Assembly (NCBI GenBank): GCA_010692425.1
Contig: JAAHHJ010000001.1
Location: 62,001-126,000 of the forward strand
Direction of reading: 5' to 3'
DNA from: Symploca sp. SIO3C6
GTDB taxonomy: Bacteria; Cyanobacteriota; Cyanobacteriia; Cyanobacteriales; Coleofasciculaceae
Length of the DNA: 64,000 bases
A program made the translations under genes and the position numbers. How positions within the stretch are numbered: position 1 is the stretch's first letter; the number at the start of each line of letters is the position of its first letter. Shown here piece after piece: positions 33,601-42,200 of this stretch. A model generated the notes under the pieces. That model saw nothing but the letters and a program-made list of their open reading frames with translations. It did not search any database and was not told the DNA's origin.

Positions 33601-35862
33601 TCTGGAAGTACTGACAAGACTTTGAAGCTATGGCAATTAGCCATTGGTTGCTGCTTGGATACTTTTAGGGGTCATAAAGGTAGAGTATATTCAGTCTGTT
33701 ATAGTCCAGATGGTCGCTATGCTTTGTCTGGGAGCGATGACCGGACTCTGAAGCTATGGGAAATAGCTACAGGTGACTGCCTGCGTACCTTTGAAGGACA
33801 CACAGGTTATGTCAGTTCAGTTTGTTTCAGTGGGGATGGTTGCTATGCTCTGTCTGGAAGCGATGACCAAACTATCAAGTTATGGGAAGTCGCCACAGGT
33901 AAGTGCCTGCGTACCTTTGAGGGACATACAGCTACAGTGCAGGAAGTTTGTTTTAGCCCGGATGGTACCTATGCCCTCTCCGGAAGTACTGACAAAACTT
34001 GCAAGCTATGGGTTTTGGACTGGGAATTGGAAGATAGAGCCTCTGCTGATTGGGATGAGGGTGCTAGAGTTTATCTAGAAACTTTCTTATCCTTACATAA
34101 GCCTGCCCTTGCTACCCTGCCAGATAACCGCGAACCTGATCAAGCCGAAGTTACCTCCGCTCTGAGCCGCCAAGGCACTCCCAGTTGGACTGAAGTAGAC
34201 TTCAACAACTTGATGTACACTCTCAGTTGTGCCGGTTATGGCTGGCTGCAACACTCAAGAGTGCGTCAACAGTTGCAGGCAATGATTCACACTCAAGCGC
34301 CAACTCGGTTTGAACAACAGGGAGAAGGGGAAACGCAAATCGAACAATTACAGGAGATATCTGAAGTTCGTCCTAATTCTCCACTATTTTCTGTTAACCC
34401 AAATCCTCCTCAGGAATTAGCTAAAGTAATCCTTACTGTGACTGCAGGCAGCCTCAAAGGACAGGAATTTGAATTTAGCGATCGCACTACCTGTATTATT
34501 GGTCGTGCTAATGACTGCTACCTACAACTACCTAATGACGAACATCATAAAACCATCTCCCGCTATCACTGTCTACTTGACATTAGTCCTCCAGCAATTC
34601 GGGTGCGGGATCTTGGCAGTCTCCACGGTACCTACGTCAACGGTAAAATAATTGGGCAGCGCCAATCCTTCCAAACTCCTGAAGAAGGGGCTCAAATTCA
34701 TTTCCCAGAATATGACCTCAGTCAAGGGGATGAAATTAAGCTGGGTAAAACTGTATTTCGAGTCAATATTGAAGGAGACAATTTTGAGGAAGCAACCCCA
34801 AACAGCTTTATAGAAAGACCAGTGGAAGCAACTGCTATCCTGGAAAAAAATAATAATTCTCCCTCTCCCCAGTCTATCTTGGGTAACTCTTCGAGTTATA
34901 TCGATTCTCCAGCACCGACTCCCCTATTCCATCCTGAAGCTTCCACTCTACAGGAAGCAGCTGTGCAAGAAAGAGCAGCTGATCCCGGTTTTCCCAGTTT
35001 CGAGGGTTACACCACACTCCAACTTTTAGGTAAAGGAGGAGGAGGTCAAGTGTATTTGGCGTGCAATAATCAGACGCAGGAGTTAGTAGCGATCAAGGTT
35101 ATGCTGCCGAGGATGGCTGTCAATCAGCATGCCATTGAAATGTTTCTGCGGGAGGTGGAAAATACTAAAGCCTTGCAGCATATCAATGTAGTGCAATTGC
35201 TGGATTACGGCTATTCTGGGGGCCGCTTTTTCTTCACTATGGAATATTGTGAAGGTGGCAATGTTGCTGATTTAATGAATCAAAGAGGTGGGCGATTGTC
35301 TATTGATGAGGCAGTACCAATTATTCTACAGGCTTTAGACGGTTTGGAATACGCCCACAAAGCTGAGATTCCCTATGTCAAATTGGCTAATGCTACTTTT
35401 GGTAAGGGCAGGGGTTTGGTACACCGTGACTTCAAGCCCTCTAATATTTTTTTGACCAATGTTCATGGTTCTCGTCTGGTTAAAGTTGCTGATTATGGGT
35501 TAGCAAAGTCCTTTGACCAAGCTGGTTTAAGTGGTCTGTCGATGAGTGGTAAGATGTCGGGGACACCGTTATTTATGCCCAGGCAACAGGCGATTAATTT
35601 TAAGTATGCTAAGCCGGAGGTAGATGTCTGGGCGGCTGCTGCTTCTCTGTATAATATGTTAACTGGTGAATATCCCCGAGACTTCACTGGCAAGGAGCCG
35701 TTTTTAGTATTGTTGCAAACAGATGCGGTGCCAATTCGTCGACGAGATGCTTCTATTCCTAAGGAGCTAGCGGAGTTAATTGATTTGGCACTAGTTGATA
35801 AGCCTCAGATTCATTTTAAAAACGCTGTTGCCTTCAAGCGTGCCTTAGAAAGTGTAGTTTGA
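30697..35862 (+). CDS. Double Ser/Thr kinase with TPR, 14 WD40 repeats and FHA
   Basis: 1721 residues. Kinase 1 (~12-290): GEGGFGEVY, Lys48, HQDVKPAN with Asp149, DFG 167-169. TPR-like region ~320-445. Then two blocks of seven WD40 repeats each (~448-735 and ~820-1114), consensus SPDGRYALSGSxDxTLKLWE, enough for two seven-bladed propellers, split by a helical linker (RELAQARVAQEQGNIIAAANHIRKA). FHA ~1242-1320 with GRAND, ISRYHC and LHGTYVNG intact for phosphothreonine binding. Kinase 2 (~1436-1721): GKGGGGQVY, Lys1467, HRDFKPSN with Asp1578, and DYG instead of DFG. Both kinases look competent. No membrane segment. Kinase, propeller and FHA modules are common singly; all together with two kinases is rare. 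A one-base overlap leads into the next gene. Confidence 0.85.
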   Translation: MSNRIGMRWKLGDIILDLYKVTDILGEGGFGEVYKVRHQSWNIDLAVKSPRPETVAAAGGVENFEREAETWVNLGLYPHIVSCYYVRRVDNTPLVFAEYMAGGSLHDWISNRRLYEGGARASLKRILDFAIQFAWGLHHAHEQGLIHQDVKPANAMLTPEGVVKVTDFGLAHAQVPSEIITSSELGGASIEEHTLITAGSGGMTQGYCSPEQARQETLTKRTDLWSWGLSVLEMFQGERTWKSGILAAQALESYLQTASVESVGTVEMPTPVAQLLQRCFQENQEYRPRNLQLVAQELQQIYQQLLGEAYPRREPNLAKDTADSLNNRAVSLLDLGREDEALQLWEIALSSEPQHPESTYNRGLIEWRKGNSSDDRILLRELEASRAHTKDWKIDYLLSLVHLERDDCPQAIKILEAIQGEGTEFEEVKAALKLATGRLSNSKRLVPSFQSKIYCDTNSVCLSLDGSYILSGGNDKTLKLWEVATGKCLHSFEGHADAVQSVCLSPDERYALSGSRDQTLKLWEVATGKCLHTFEGHGDFVQAVCFSPDGRYAFSGSDDQTMKLWEIATGNCLHTFKGYRGRVSSISMSANGRYVLSGGPKDPMKLWEVATGLAVQTFEGDTDYVTSVCLSSDGRYVLSGDQSLKLWEVATGKCLRTFEGHKHWVKSVCLSPDGCYALSGGDDKTIKLWEVATGRCLRTFEGHRFWIKSLYLTPDARYALSGDSEMIKLWRVNGTSKPYLAPLTLSRVLATETIISIDLIYERELAQARVAQEQGNIIAAANHIRKARAQPGYSRNPEAVSAWTSLYACLPRQAFNGGWECATWEGHKNFVYSICMSKDGRYALSAGKTLKMWKVAKGRCLATFNTNTGYVTSLCMNQDGNYALSGSTDKTLKLWEVDTGLAVRTFKGHKDCVYSVCFNPNDRYALSGSRDQTLKLWEVSTGRCLRTFKGHRDWVNSVCISPNGLYALSGSTDKTLKLWQLAIGCCLDTFRGHKGRVYSVCYSPDGRYALSGSDDRTLKLWEIATGDCLRTFEGHTGYVSSVCFSGDGCYALSGSDDQTIKLWEVATGKCLRTFEGHTATVQEVCFSPDGTYALSGSTDKTCKLWVLDWELEDRASADWDEGARVYLETFLSLHKPALATLPDNREPDQAEVTSALSRQGTPSWTEVDFNNLMYTLSCAGYGWLQHSRVRQQLQAMIHTQAPTRFEQQGEGETQIEQLQEISEVRPNSPLFSVNPNPPQELAKVILTVTAGSLKGQEFEFSDRTTCIIGRANDCYLQLPNDEHHKTISRYHCLLDISPPAIRVRDLGSLHGTYVNGKIIGQRQSFQTPEEGAQIHFPEYDLSQGDEIKLGKTVFRVNIEGDNFEEATPNSFIERPVEATAILEKNNNSPSPQSILGNSSSYIDSPAPTPLFHPEASTLQEAAVQERAADPGFPSFEGYTTLQLLGKGGGGQVYLACNNQTQELVAIKVMLPRMAVNQHAIEMFLREVENTKALQHINVVQLLDYGYSGGRFFFTMEYCEGGNVADLMNQRGGRLSIDEAVPIILQALDGLEYAHKAEIPYVKLANATFGKGRGLVHRDFKPSNIFLTNVHGSRLVKVADYGLAKSFDQAGLSGLSMSGKMSGTPLFMPRQQAINFKYAKPEVDVWAAAASLYNMLTGEYPRDFTGKEPFLVLLQTDAVPIRRRDASIPKELAELIDLALVDKPQIHFKNAVAFKRALESVV

Positions 35863-36185
35863 TGAGTCAAAATGAGGTGCGAGTGAACATATTTCGTTTC
35901 TTTGGGACAGTAATCGGTATTTTCGTCGTCTGCGCCTTCGCTTACTGGGGAATAGTTGACTTCATACAGCTTGCCCAAGCTAATCAGAGACTAACTCAAG
36001 AAGCACTCTCACTTCCAGAAAGAGGTTTTCGTTATCTATCGAGCACAGAAGAAGCTCACCGCATTAATATCGGTTTTGATAGTGATTATTTTGCTAAGCA
36101 ACCGAGGCACTCTTTAGTTAACGTACTAACAAAATACGATTTTTGTCTTGACATAATTTATATAGAGTTTTATACTTGTCAGTAA
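35862..36185 (+). CDS. Small single-span membrane protein (107 aa)
   Basis: Starts at ATG 35862, overlapping the kinase stop (TGATG), so translationally coupled. One membrane segment (~12-33, IFRFFGTVIGIFVVCAFAYWG), then a short extracytoplasmic or cytoplasmic tail with RGFRYLSSTEEAHRINIGFDSDYF and a C-terminal Cys-containing end. Unknown family. It could anchor or sense for the kinase. A hairpin lies just after the stop. Confidence 0.55.
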   Translation: MSQNEVRVNIFRFFGTVIGIFVVCAFAYWGIVDFIQLAQANQRLTQEALSLPERGFRYLSSTEEAHRINIGFDSDYFAKQPRHSLVNVLTKYDFCLDIIYIEFYTCQ

Positions 36186-36189
36186 GTAA

Positions 36190-36226
36190 CTAGTACTTTG
36201 TACTTAGTAAGTTATACAAGTACTAG
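36190..36226 (+). terminator. Inverted repeat after kinase operon
   Basis: CTAGTACTT (36190) and AAGTACTAG (36218-36226) pair perfectly, five bases after the stop of the small membrane protein. No T-run follows, so termination is only suggested. Confidence 0.35.
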
Positions 36227-36478
36227 AGTTCAAATATCCCGAAGGTTAAACCATTCAAGGCATAAGATATGCCTGGCAGGGTGTGTTTTCACCATTAAAT
36301 TGTTTTGTGATTGTGCCGATTGTTGCTGAGGCTCTTTAGTATCAGCCAAACGATTGATTGCAAGTATTTTCACCTACTTTAGCGACAGAGATTATTCTTT
36401 CGTGGTAGGCGCTCCGCGCATGCTGCACAAAGATGATTCACAGCAATGAACAATCAACAATCAAAGTGATTTTTTTCG

Positions 36479-37618
36479 ATGCTTGATACTTTTTTAGCCA
36501 CCATTGTTATCAATACCAAATGGCAAGTTGTCCTCTTGGGATTGTCGGGAATATCCATTTTCAGCGGTATTCTTGCCCTACCTAAAGTCATGGTTTCTCT
36601 ACTAGAGCATTTAATTTCAGAACAAATGCGTCTAGCTTACCAAAAGGTACTTAAACCTGACCAAAATTTAGTCTATTTAGTCAGTATTTTAGCTGGCATT
36701 GATGTGGTTTTCTGGCTGACTCCTAAAACCAATTTAATTCAGCTGCTCGAATTCCTAATCAGTCTGTCTTTAGGAATTACCATTACTTGGCTATTTTCCA
36801 GAGCTTTTAAAAGATTCTTCGATGACTATTTGCTGGATGCCAGCATCAAAACTGGGCGTAAAATTAATAGTGAACTACTAGTTCTGGCCAAACTCTTAGC
36901 TAATGCTCTAATTGTTGTAATCACAGTCATTGTTTTTGCACAAACTCATAGCCTAAATATCTTTGGTCTATTTGCTAGTTTGGGTGTTAGTGGTATAGCT
37001 GTTGCTTTTGCTGCTCAAAAGACTTTAGAACAGTTGCTTGGAGGTATTGTTATTTACATTGATCGTCCCTTTGTTGTTGACGATTACATTGGTTTGCCAG
37101 ATGGCACCTTTGGCAGGGTTGAGTCAATTGGCTTGCGTTCCACTAAAATCCGCTCCTCGGGTAAAGGTACTCTCTTTGTTGTTCCTAATAATGCTCTCAA
37201 TCAGGTGACAATTGAAAACTTTACAGGCGCTAAAAAAGTGATTTCGATCATTTACTTGGTATTTTATCGCGCTATTCCTGAACAAGAAAAGGCTCTCATC
37301 CGTCAAGTAATTCTCGAATGTACCCAGGATATCTTCGGCATTGATCATCGTAGTACACAGGTACAGTTTACTGACTGCACGACTCAAAGCAGTAACCTTA
37401 GTAATGGCAATGGTAAAGGCATCCAAAATCAACAACAAGCTATTACTCAAGCTCAAATCAATTTTTTCATTCTCGGTTCTGGAGAAACTTCTCTAGATTT
37501 ACGCTGCCAGTTATTAGATATCGCCAAACAAAATATCACTCAGCAATTAAAAGCATACGGTATTGCTTTTGATATCGAAGACCAAACCATCAATGTTGAC
37601 TCACCAATCACTATCTAG
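36479..37618 (+). CDS. MscS family mechanosensitive channel, copy 1
   Basis: 379 residues. Three or more N-terminal membrane spans (~15-38, ~65-85, ~90-112, ~135-158) lead to the pore-lining helix and beta domain: LFASLGVSGIAVAFAAQKTLEQLLGGIVIYIDRPF (~160-195), then DYIGLPDGTFGRVESIGLRSTKIR, the classical MscS core. Small-conductance channels open under membrane tension and release solutes on hypo-osmotic shock. Paralogous to the next gene, which starts three bases after the stop. The preceding ~290 bases contain the inverted repeat at 36190 and no gene. Confidence 0.87.
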   Translation: MLDTFLATIVINTKWQVVLLGLSGISIFSGILALPKVMVSLLEHLISEQMRLAYQKVLKPDQNLVYLVSILAGIDVVFWLTPKTNLIQLLEFLISLSLGITITWLFSRAFKRFFDDYLLDASIKTGRKINSELLVLAKLLANALIVVITVIVFAQTHSLNIFGLFASLGVSGIAVAFAAQKTLEQLLGGIVIYIDRPFVVDDYIGLPDGTFGRVESIGLRSTKIRSSGKGTLFVVPNNALNQVTIENFTGAKKVISIIYLVFYRAIPEQEKALIRQVILECTQDIFGIDHRSTQVQFTDCTTQSSNLSNGNGKGIQNQQQAITQAQINFFILGSGETSLDLRCQLLDIAKQNITQQLKAYGIAFDIEDQTINVDSPITI

Positions 37619-37621
37619 TCG

Positions 37622-38758
37622 ATGAATTTAACAGAATTTAAAAATAGCATCGGTTATCTGTACCAAACTCTATACTCTTCAAGCATTCCTAACTATGTAA
37701 TTTTCCTGGGTTTTGTTTTTTTATCAATTCTAATTGGACGATATACTCCTGGTTTGATCAGTTTCATAATCAAGCGCTTCGCACCGCAGCAGGGCAAGAC
37801 AATTTATGAGGAGCTTGTTAGTCCGATTCAAAAAGAATTTCAAGTAGCTGGCACTCTCGTCTTAATTGCTTCATCTTTGGTATGGTTGCAGGATTATCAA
37901 GGGGCATATAACTTTATTAAACCTTTGGTATATTTGGCAGTGACAATTAGCATTGCCTGGTTAGTATCTCGCTTGTTCCGACAACTACTTCGTGTTTATG
38001 GAATTGAGTTGATTCAAAAGCTCGGTCTAGAAATTGATGAATTATTGTTAGTGGTTGAAACTTTAGGTAATGTCATTATTGGTTTTATTGCTGCGATCGC
38101 TTTTGCTCAAAGCCAGCAAATTAATCTAGTTGGTTTGCTGACTAGTTTAGGAATTGGGGGTATAGCGATCGCTTTTGCTGCTCAAAAAACTCTGGAACAA
38201 CTGTTGGGAACAATTGTGCTGTATTTAGATCGTCCCTTTATTCAAGGAGAGTATATTCGCGTTAGTTTGAACCCTCATTCTGATGATGTATTTGGCAGAG
38301 TAGAATCAATTGGTTTACGCTCAACTAAACTACGCACAGCAGCTAAAAGTACCCTCGTAATTGTACCGAATTCAATTATGGCTAATTTAGATATCGAGAA
38401 TATTACCAGGGGTAAAAAGGTAATGGTCTTACTTTATCTAGATTTTCACCAATTTTTAGAAGAGCGCGAGCGAGCTTTAGTAGAGCAAATAATTAAGGAA
38501 AGTACAGATGCTTTGTTTGGTATTGATCCAGGCAGTACTACAATTCACCTATTTGAACCTGAAGGTAACTCACACCAGACAGTAACTCGCGCCCGAGTAA
38601 CATTTTTTATCTTGGGCTCCTCAGAAAATTCAATTCAACTGCGCAAGCGCTTGTTAGAGTTAGCTAATGAAAAAATGTCCAAGGAATTGATAACTTACGG
38701 TATAAACTTTACCATGCAAGACCCCACAGTTTATGTTGATTCTCCTGTGACTGTGTGA
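37622..38758 (+). CDS. MscS family mechanosensitive channel, copy 2
   Basis: 378 residues with the same architecture as its neighbour: N-terminal spans, then LLTSLGIGGIAIAFAAQKTLEQLLGTIVLYLDRPF and DVFGRVESIGLRSTKLR. C-terminal domains of both end similarly (YGINFTMQDPTVYVDSPVTV here, YGIAFDIEDQTINVDSPITI there), confirming tandem duplication. The genes are separated by three bases and must be co-transcribed; the two proteins may form mixed heptamers. Ends at a TAATAAG array. Confidence 0.87.
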   Translation: MNLTEFKNSIGYLYQTLYSSSIPNYVIFLGFVFLSILIGRYTPGLISFIIKRFAPQQGKTIYEELVSPIQKEFQVAGTLVLIASSLVWLQDYQGAYNFIKPLVYLAVTISIAWLVSRLFRQLLRVYGIELIQKLGLEIDELLLVVETLGNVIIGFIAAIAFAQSQQINLVGLLTSLGIGGIAIAFAAQKTLEQLLGTIVLYLDRPFIQGEYIRVSLNPHSDDVFGRVESIGLRSTKLRTAAKSTLVIVPNSIMANLDIENITRGKKVMVLLYLDFHQFLEERERALVEQIIKESTDALFGIDPGSTTIHLFEPEGNSHQTVTRARVTFFILGSSENSIQLRKRLLELANEKMSKELITYGINFTMQDPTVYVDSPVTV

Positions 38759-38762
38759 GGTG

Positions 38763-38810
38763 ATAAGTAATAAGTAATAAGTAATAAGTAATAAGTAATA
38801 AGTAATAAGT
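38763..38810 (+). repeat. Heptamer array (TAATAAG)n
   Basis: About seven copies starting four bases after the mscS stop codon. Confidence 0.92.
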
Positions 38811-38880
38811 TAATACAAAAATATTTATTGCTTTTTACTTAAAGTTTATTACTCAGAAAGCCATCGTTGAGAGGAGAGTG

Positions 38881-39132
38881 TCAATTCCAGATGGGTTGAA
38901 GGTTAAGAACAAATCCAGGTAAGACATCTTCTCCGGATAGGTTGAGAGGAGATTGCAACATTTCAATAACTTGTCTTGGTCGATAAATTTCAACTTGTTG
39001 GCTTTTGCGATTAATTAACCACCCTCAAAGAGTGCTATTATCCAGATATTATTGCATTTTTACTTGAGTAGTTTTCAAGCTATCGCTGGGAGACATTAAT
39101 TCCACGACAAAATCTGGGCAAAATGGCAACAG
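38881..39132 (-). pseudogene. Uma2 (DUF820) pseudogene
   Basis: Reading the minus strand in a single frame gives LLPFCPDFVVELMSPSDSL, KTTQVKMQ, a TAA stop, YLDNSTL, a TGA stop, GWLINRKSQQVEIYRPRQ, and GEDVLPGFVLNLQPIWN with a final stop. This is the C-terminal half of a Uma2 protein with two in-frame stops and no N-terminus. It is similar in plan to the intact gene at 4813. Not expected to yield a product. The rest of the gap up to 39297 holds CTCCCC tracts only. Confidence 0.8.
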
Positions 39133-39297
39133 TATTCATACGAAGTTTGAATTATTGTTGATAGTTTGTTAAGCTTTGAGTCCTATGTAAGAAGGCATAA
39201 AGTTTATCCAAATAATCTCCCCATTTCCCCATCTCCCCCTATTCCACCACTTCTACAACTACAATAAGGTAGACCTGCCTGCCCAGATAAAACTCTC

Positions 39298-42200
39298 ATG
39301 GGTGTTATTCCCGGCTACCAAAATCTCCACCTTATATATAACAGCACTCATTCATTAGTCTATCGAGGACAGCGAGAGGACAATCATCAACCTGTTATCC
39401 TCAAAATTCTCAAGCCAGACTATCCTCAGCCCCATGAAATTGCCCGATATAAGCAGGAATATGAAATCGGCCGCTCTGTGAGTATAGATGGTGTTGTTAA
39501 AGCCTATAGTTTAGAGAAATATCGGAACACTATAGTCATGGTTTTGGAGGATTTTGGCGGACAATCTTTAAAGATATTGCTGAATGAGCGTAAGTTTAAC
39601 CTCAGAGAAGTCCTTACTCTTGCCATTCGCATTACTGAAATTCTGGGTGAGATTCACAATTCAAACGTGATTCACAAAGATATTAATCCCTCCAATATCG
39701 TTTTCAATCCAGAAACCGGGCAGCTAAAAATCATCGACTTTGGTATTGCTACTGTCTTGTCTTGCGAAAATCCTACTATCAAAAATCCTAATGCTCTCGA
39801 AGGTACTTTAGCCTATATGTCGCCGGAACAAACTGGCAGGATGAACCATTCCTTAGACTACCGTACTGACTTTTACTCCTTAGGCGTCACCTTCTATGAA
39901 TTACTAACTAATCAACTGCCTTTTACTACCAAAGATGCAATGGAATTGTTGCATTGTCATCTTGCTCAACAGCCAGTGCCTCCAGATCAAATCAAAAGTG
40001 AGAGTGGCAATAAAAGCAGAGAAAATTGCCCCAAGGCGGTTGCGGATATTGTACTCAAACTGATGGCGAAAACGGCTGAGGAGCGATACCAAAGTGCCTG
40101 GGGCATTAAAGCAGATTTAGAAGCCTGTTTGACTCAGTTACAGACTAATGGTGAGATTATAAGTTTTCCCCTCGCTCGTCACGATCTTGCTAATAAATTT
40201 CAAGTTTTTCAAAAACTCTATGGCAGGGAGCAAGAAATTAAAGCTTTATTGATAGCATTTGAGCGCGTTAGTCAAGGTCAAAGTGAGATGATGCTAGTTT
40301 CCGGTTATTCTGGTATTGGTAAGTCATCTTTGGTAGCTGAAGTTCATAAACCCATTACTCAAAAGCAGGGTTATTTCATTTCTGGAAAATTTGACCAGTA
40401 TCAGCGCAATATTCCCTACTCTGCCCTAGTGAATGCCTTTTCTTCCCTAGTGCGGCAACTATTAACAGAAACTACAGCACAACTGAGTAAGTGGCGAGAA
40501 CAACTCCTAGTAGCTTTGGGTGCCAACGGGCAGGTAATTATTGATGTGATTCCGGAAGTGGAACTGATTATCGGTGTTCAGCCTACCGTTACTAAATTAG
40601 GCCCAGCTGAGTCGCAAAATCGCTTTAAATTAGTTTTTCAAAACTTCATGCGGGTGTTTTGTCAAAGGGAGCATCCACTGGTCGTTTTTTTAGACGATTT
40701 GCAATGGGTTGACTCTGCCACACTCAAGTTGATGGAGTTGGTAATTACAGATGAAGATACCCAATACCTATTGCTGATTGGTGCTTATCGAGATAACGAA
40801 GTTAATGAGACACATCCGTTAATAATTACTCTTGAGAGAATACGCTCTCAAGTAGTAGCACTAGGCAAGAGGAGCCTCAACCAAATTACCTTATTACCTT
40901 TATCACTAGAGCATATCACCCAGCTGATTGCTGATACTCTACACAGCGATACCGAATTGGTAAAACCCTTGGCAGAGTTAGTGGTGTCTAAAACTGAAGG
41001 CAATCCCTTTTTTGTCAATCAATTTCTTCACAGCTTATACCAAGAAAATCTGCTCATTTTTACACCTCCTCAATCTGGCTCTCAAGGTGGTTGGCAATGG
41101 AATATCGCTCAAATTGAGGCAGTAGACATCACCGACAATGTGGTCGAGTTGATGATTAGCAAGTTGAAGAAACTGCCAGTAATTACGCAGCAAGTTTTAC
41201 AATTAGCAGCTTGTGTGGGTAACAGTTTCGATTTAAACACCCTCTCTATCATTCATGAAAAGTCGGCTTCTGAAACTTTTCAATATTTAGTAGAGGGAGT
41301 ACTATCAGGATTAATTATAACCACTTTCGAGCCAGAATTTACTGATACGGATATAGTTGATTCTCCTCCGTTAATTCTCAATTACCAATTTCTCCATGAC
41401 CGAGTACAGCAAGCTGCTTATTCTCTGATTTCAGATCATCATAAACAAGCAGTTCATCTACAAATTGGTCGTCTGATGCTGTCTAATATTAATAAAGCAG
41501 AAAGGCAAGAAAAGATTTTTGAAATTGTCAATCATTTAAACATGGGAGCTGAGTTAATCAGCAGTCAATTTGAACGAAATGAACTGGCTCATCTGAATTG
41601 GATTGCAGGACATAAAGCTAAGCTTGCTACTGCTTATATTGATGCTCTCAGATATTTAAATGTAGGGCGAGAATTTTTGGGTAAAGATGGCTGGAATCGA
41701 AACTATGAATTAACACTAAAAATTTATATAGAAACAGTAGAAGTTGCTTATTTAAACACTAATTTTGAACTAGCACAGCAGATAGCTGAGGTGGTTTTAA
41801 CCAGAGCTAATACTCTGCTCAATAAGATAGATATTTATAAAATTAAAATCCTGTTTTATGGCGCTCAAAACCAAATGCAAGCAGCTATAAATACTGGCAT
41901 GGAAGTCTTGGAATTGTTAGAAGTATCTCTGTCCCAGTCACCGCCTCAAGATCTGATTATTGAAGAACTCTACAACTTGCCAGTAATGAGTAATCCCTAT
42001 AAACAGGCAGCAATGCGGATCTTGATGATGCTGTTTGCTTCTGTTTATATTAGCGATCCTCCAAAATTGCCGCTCATTTCCTTCACTATGGTCGATCTGT
42101 GCGTCAAATATGGCAATTCTCCCTTGGCTGCTTACGCCTATGGTTTGTACGGCTTACTCTTGTGTGGAGTACTTGCAGACATCGAGTCAGGATATCAATT

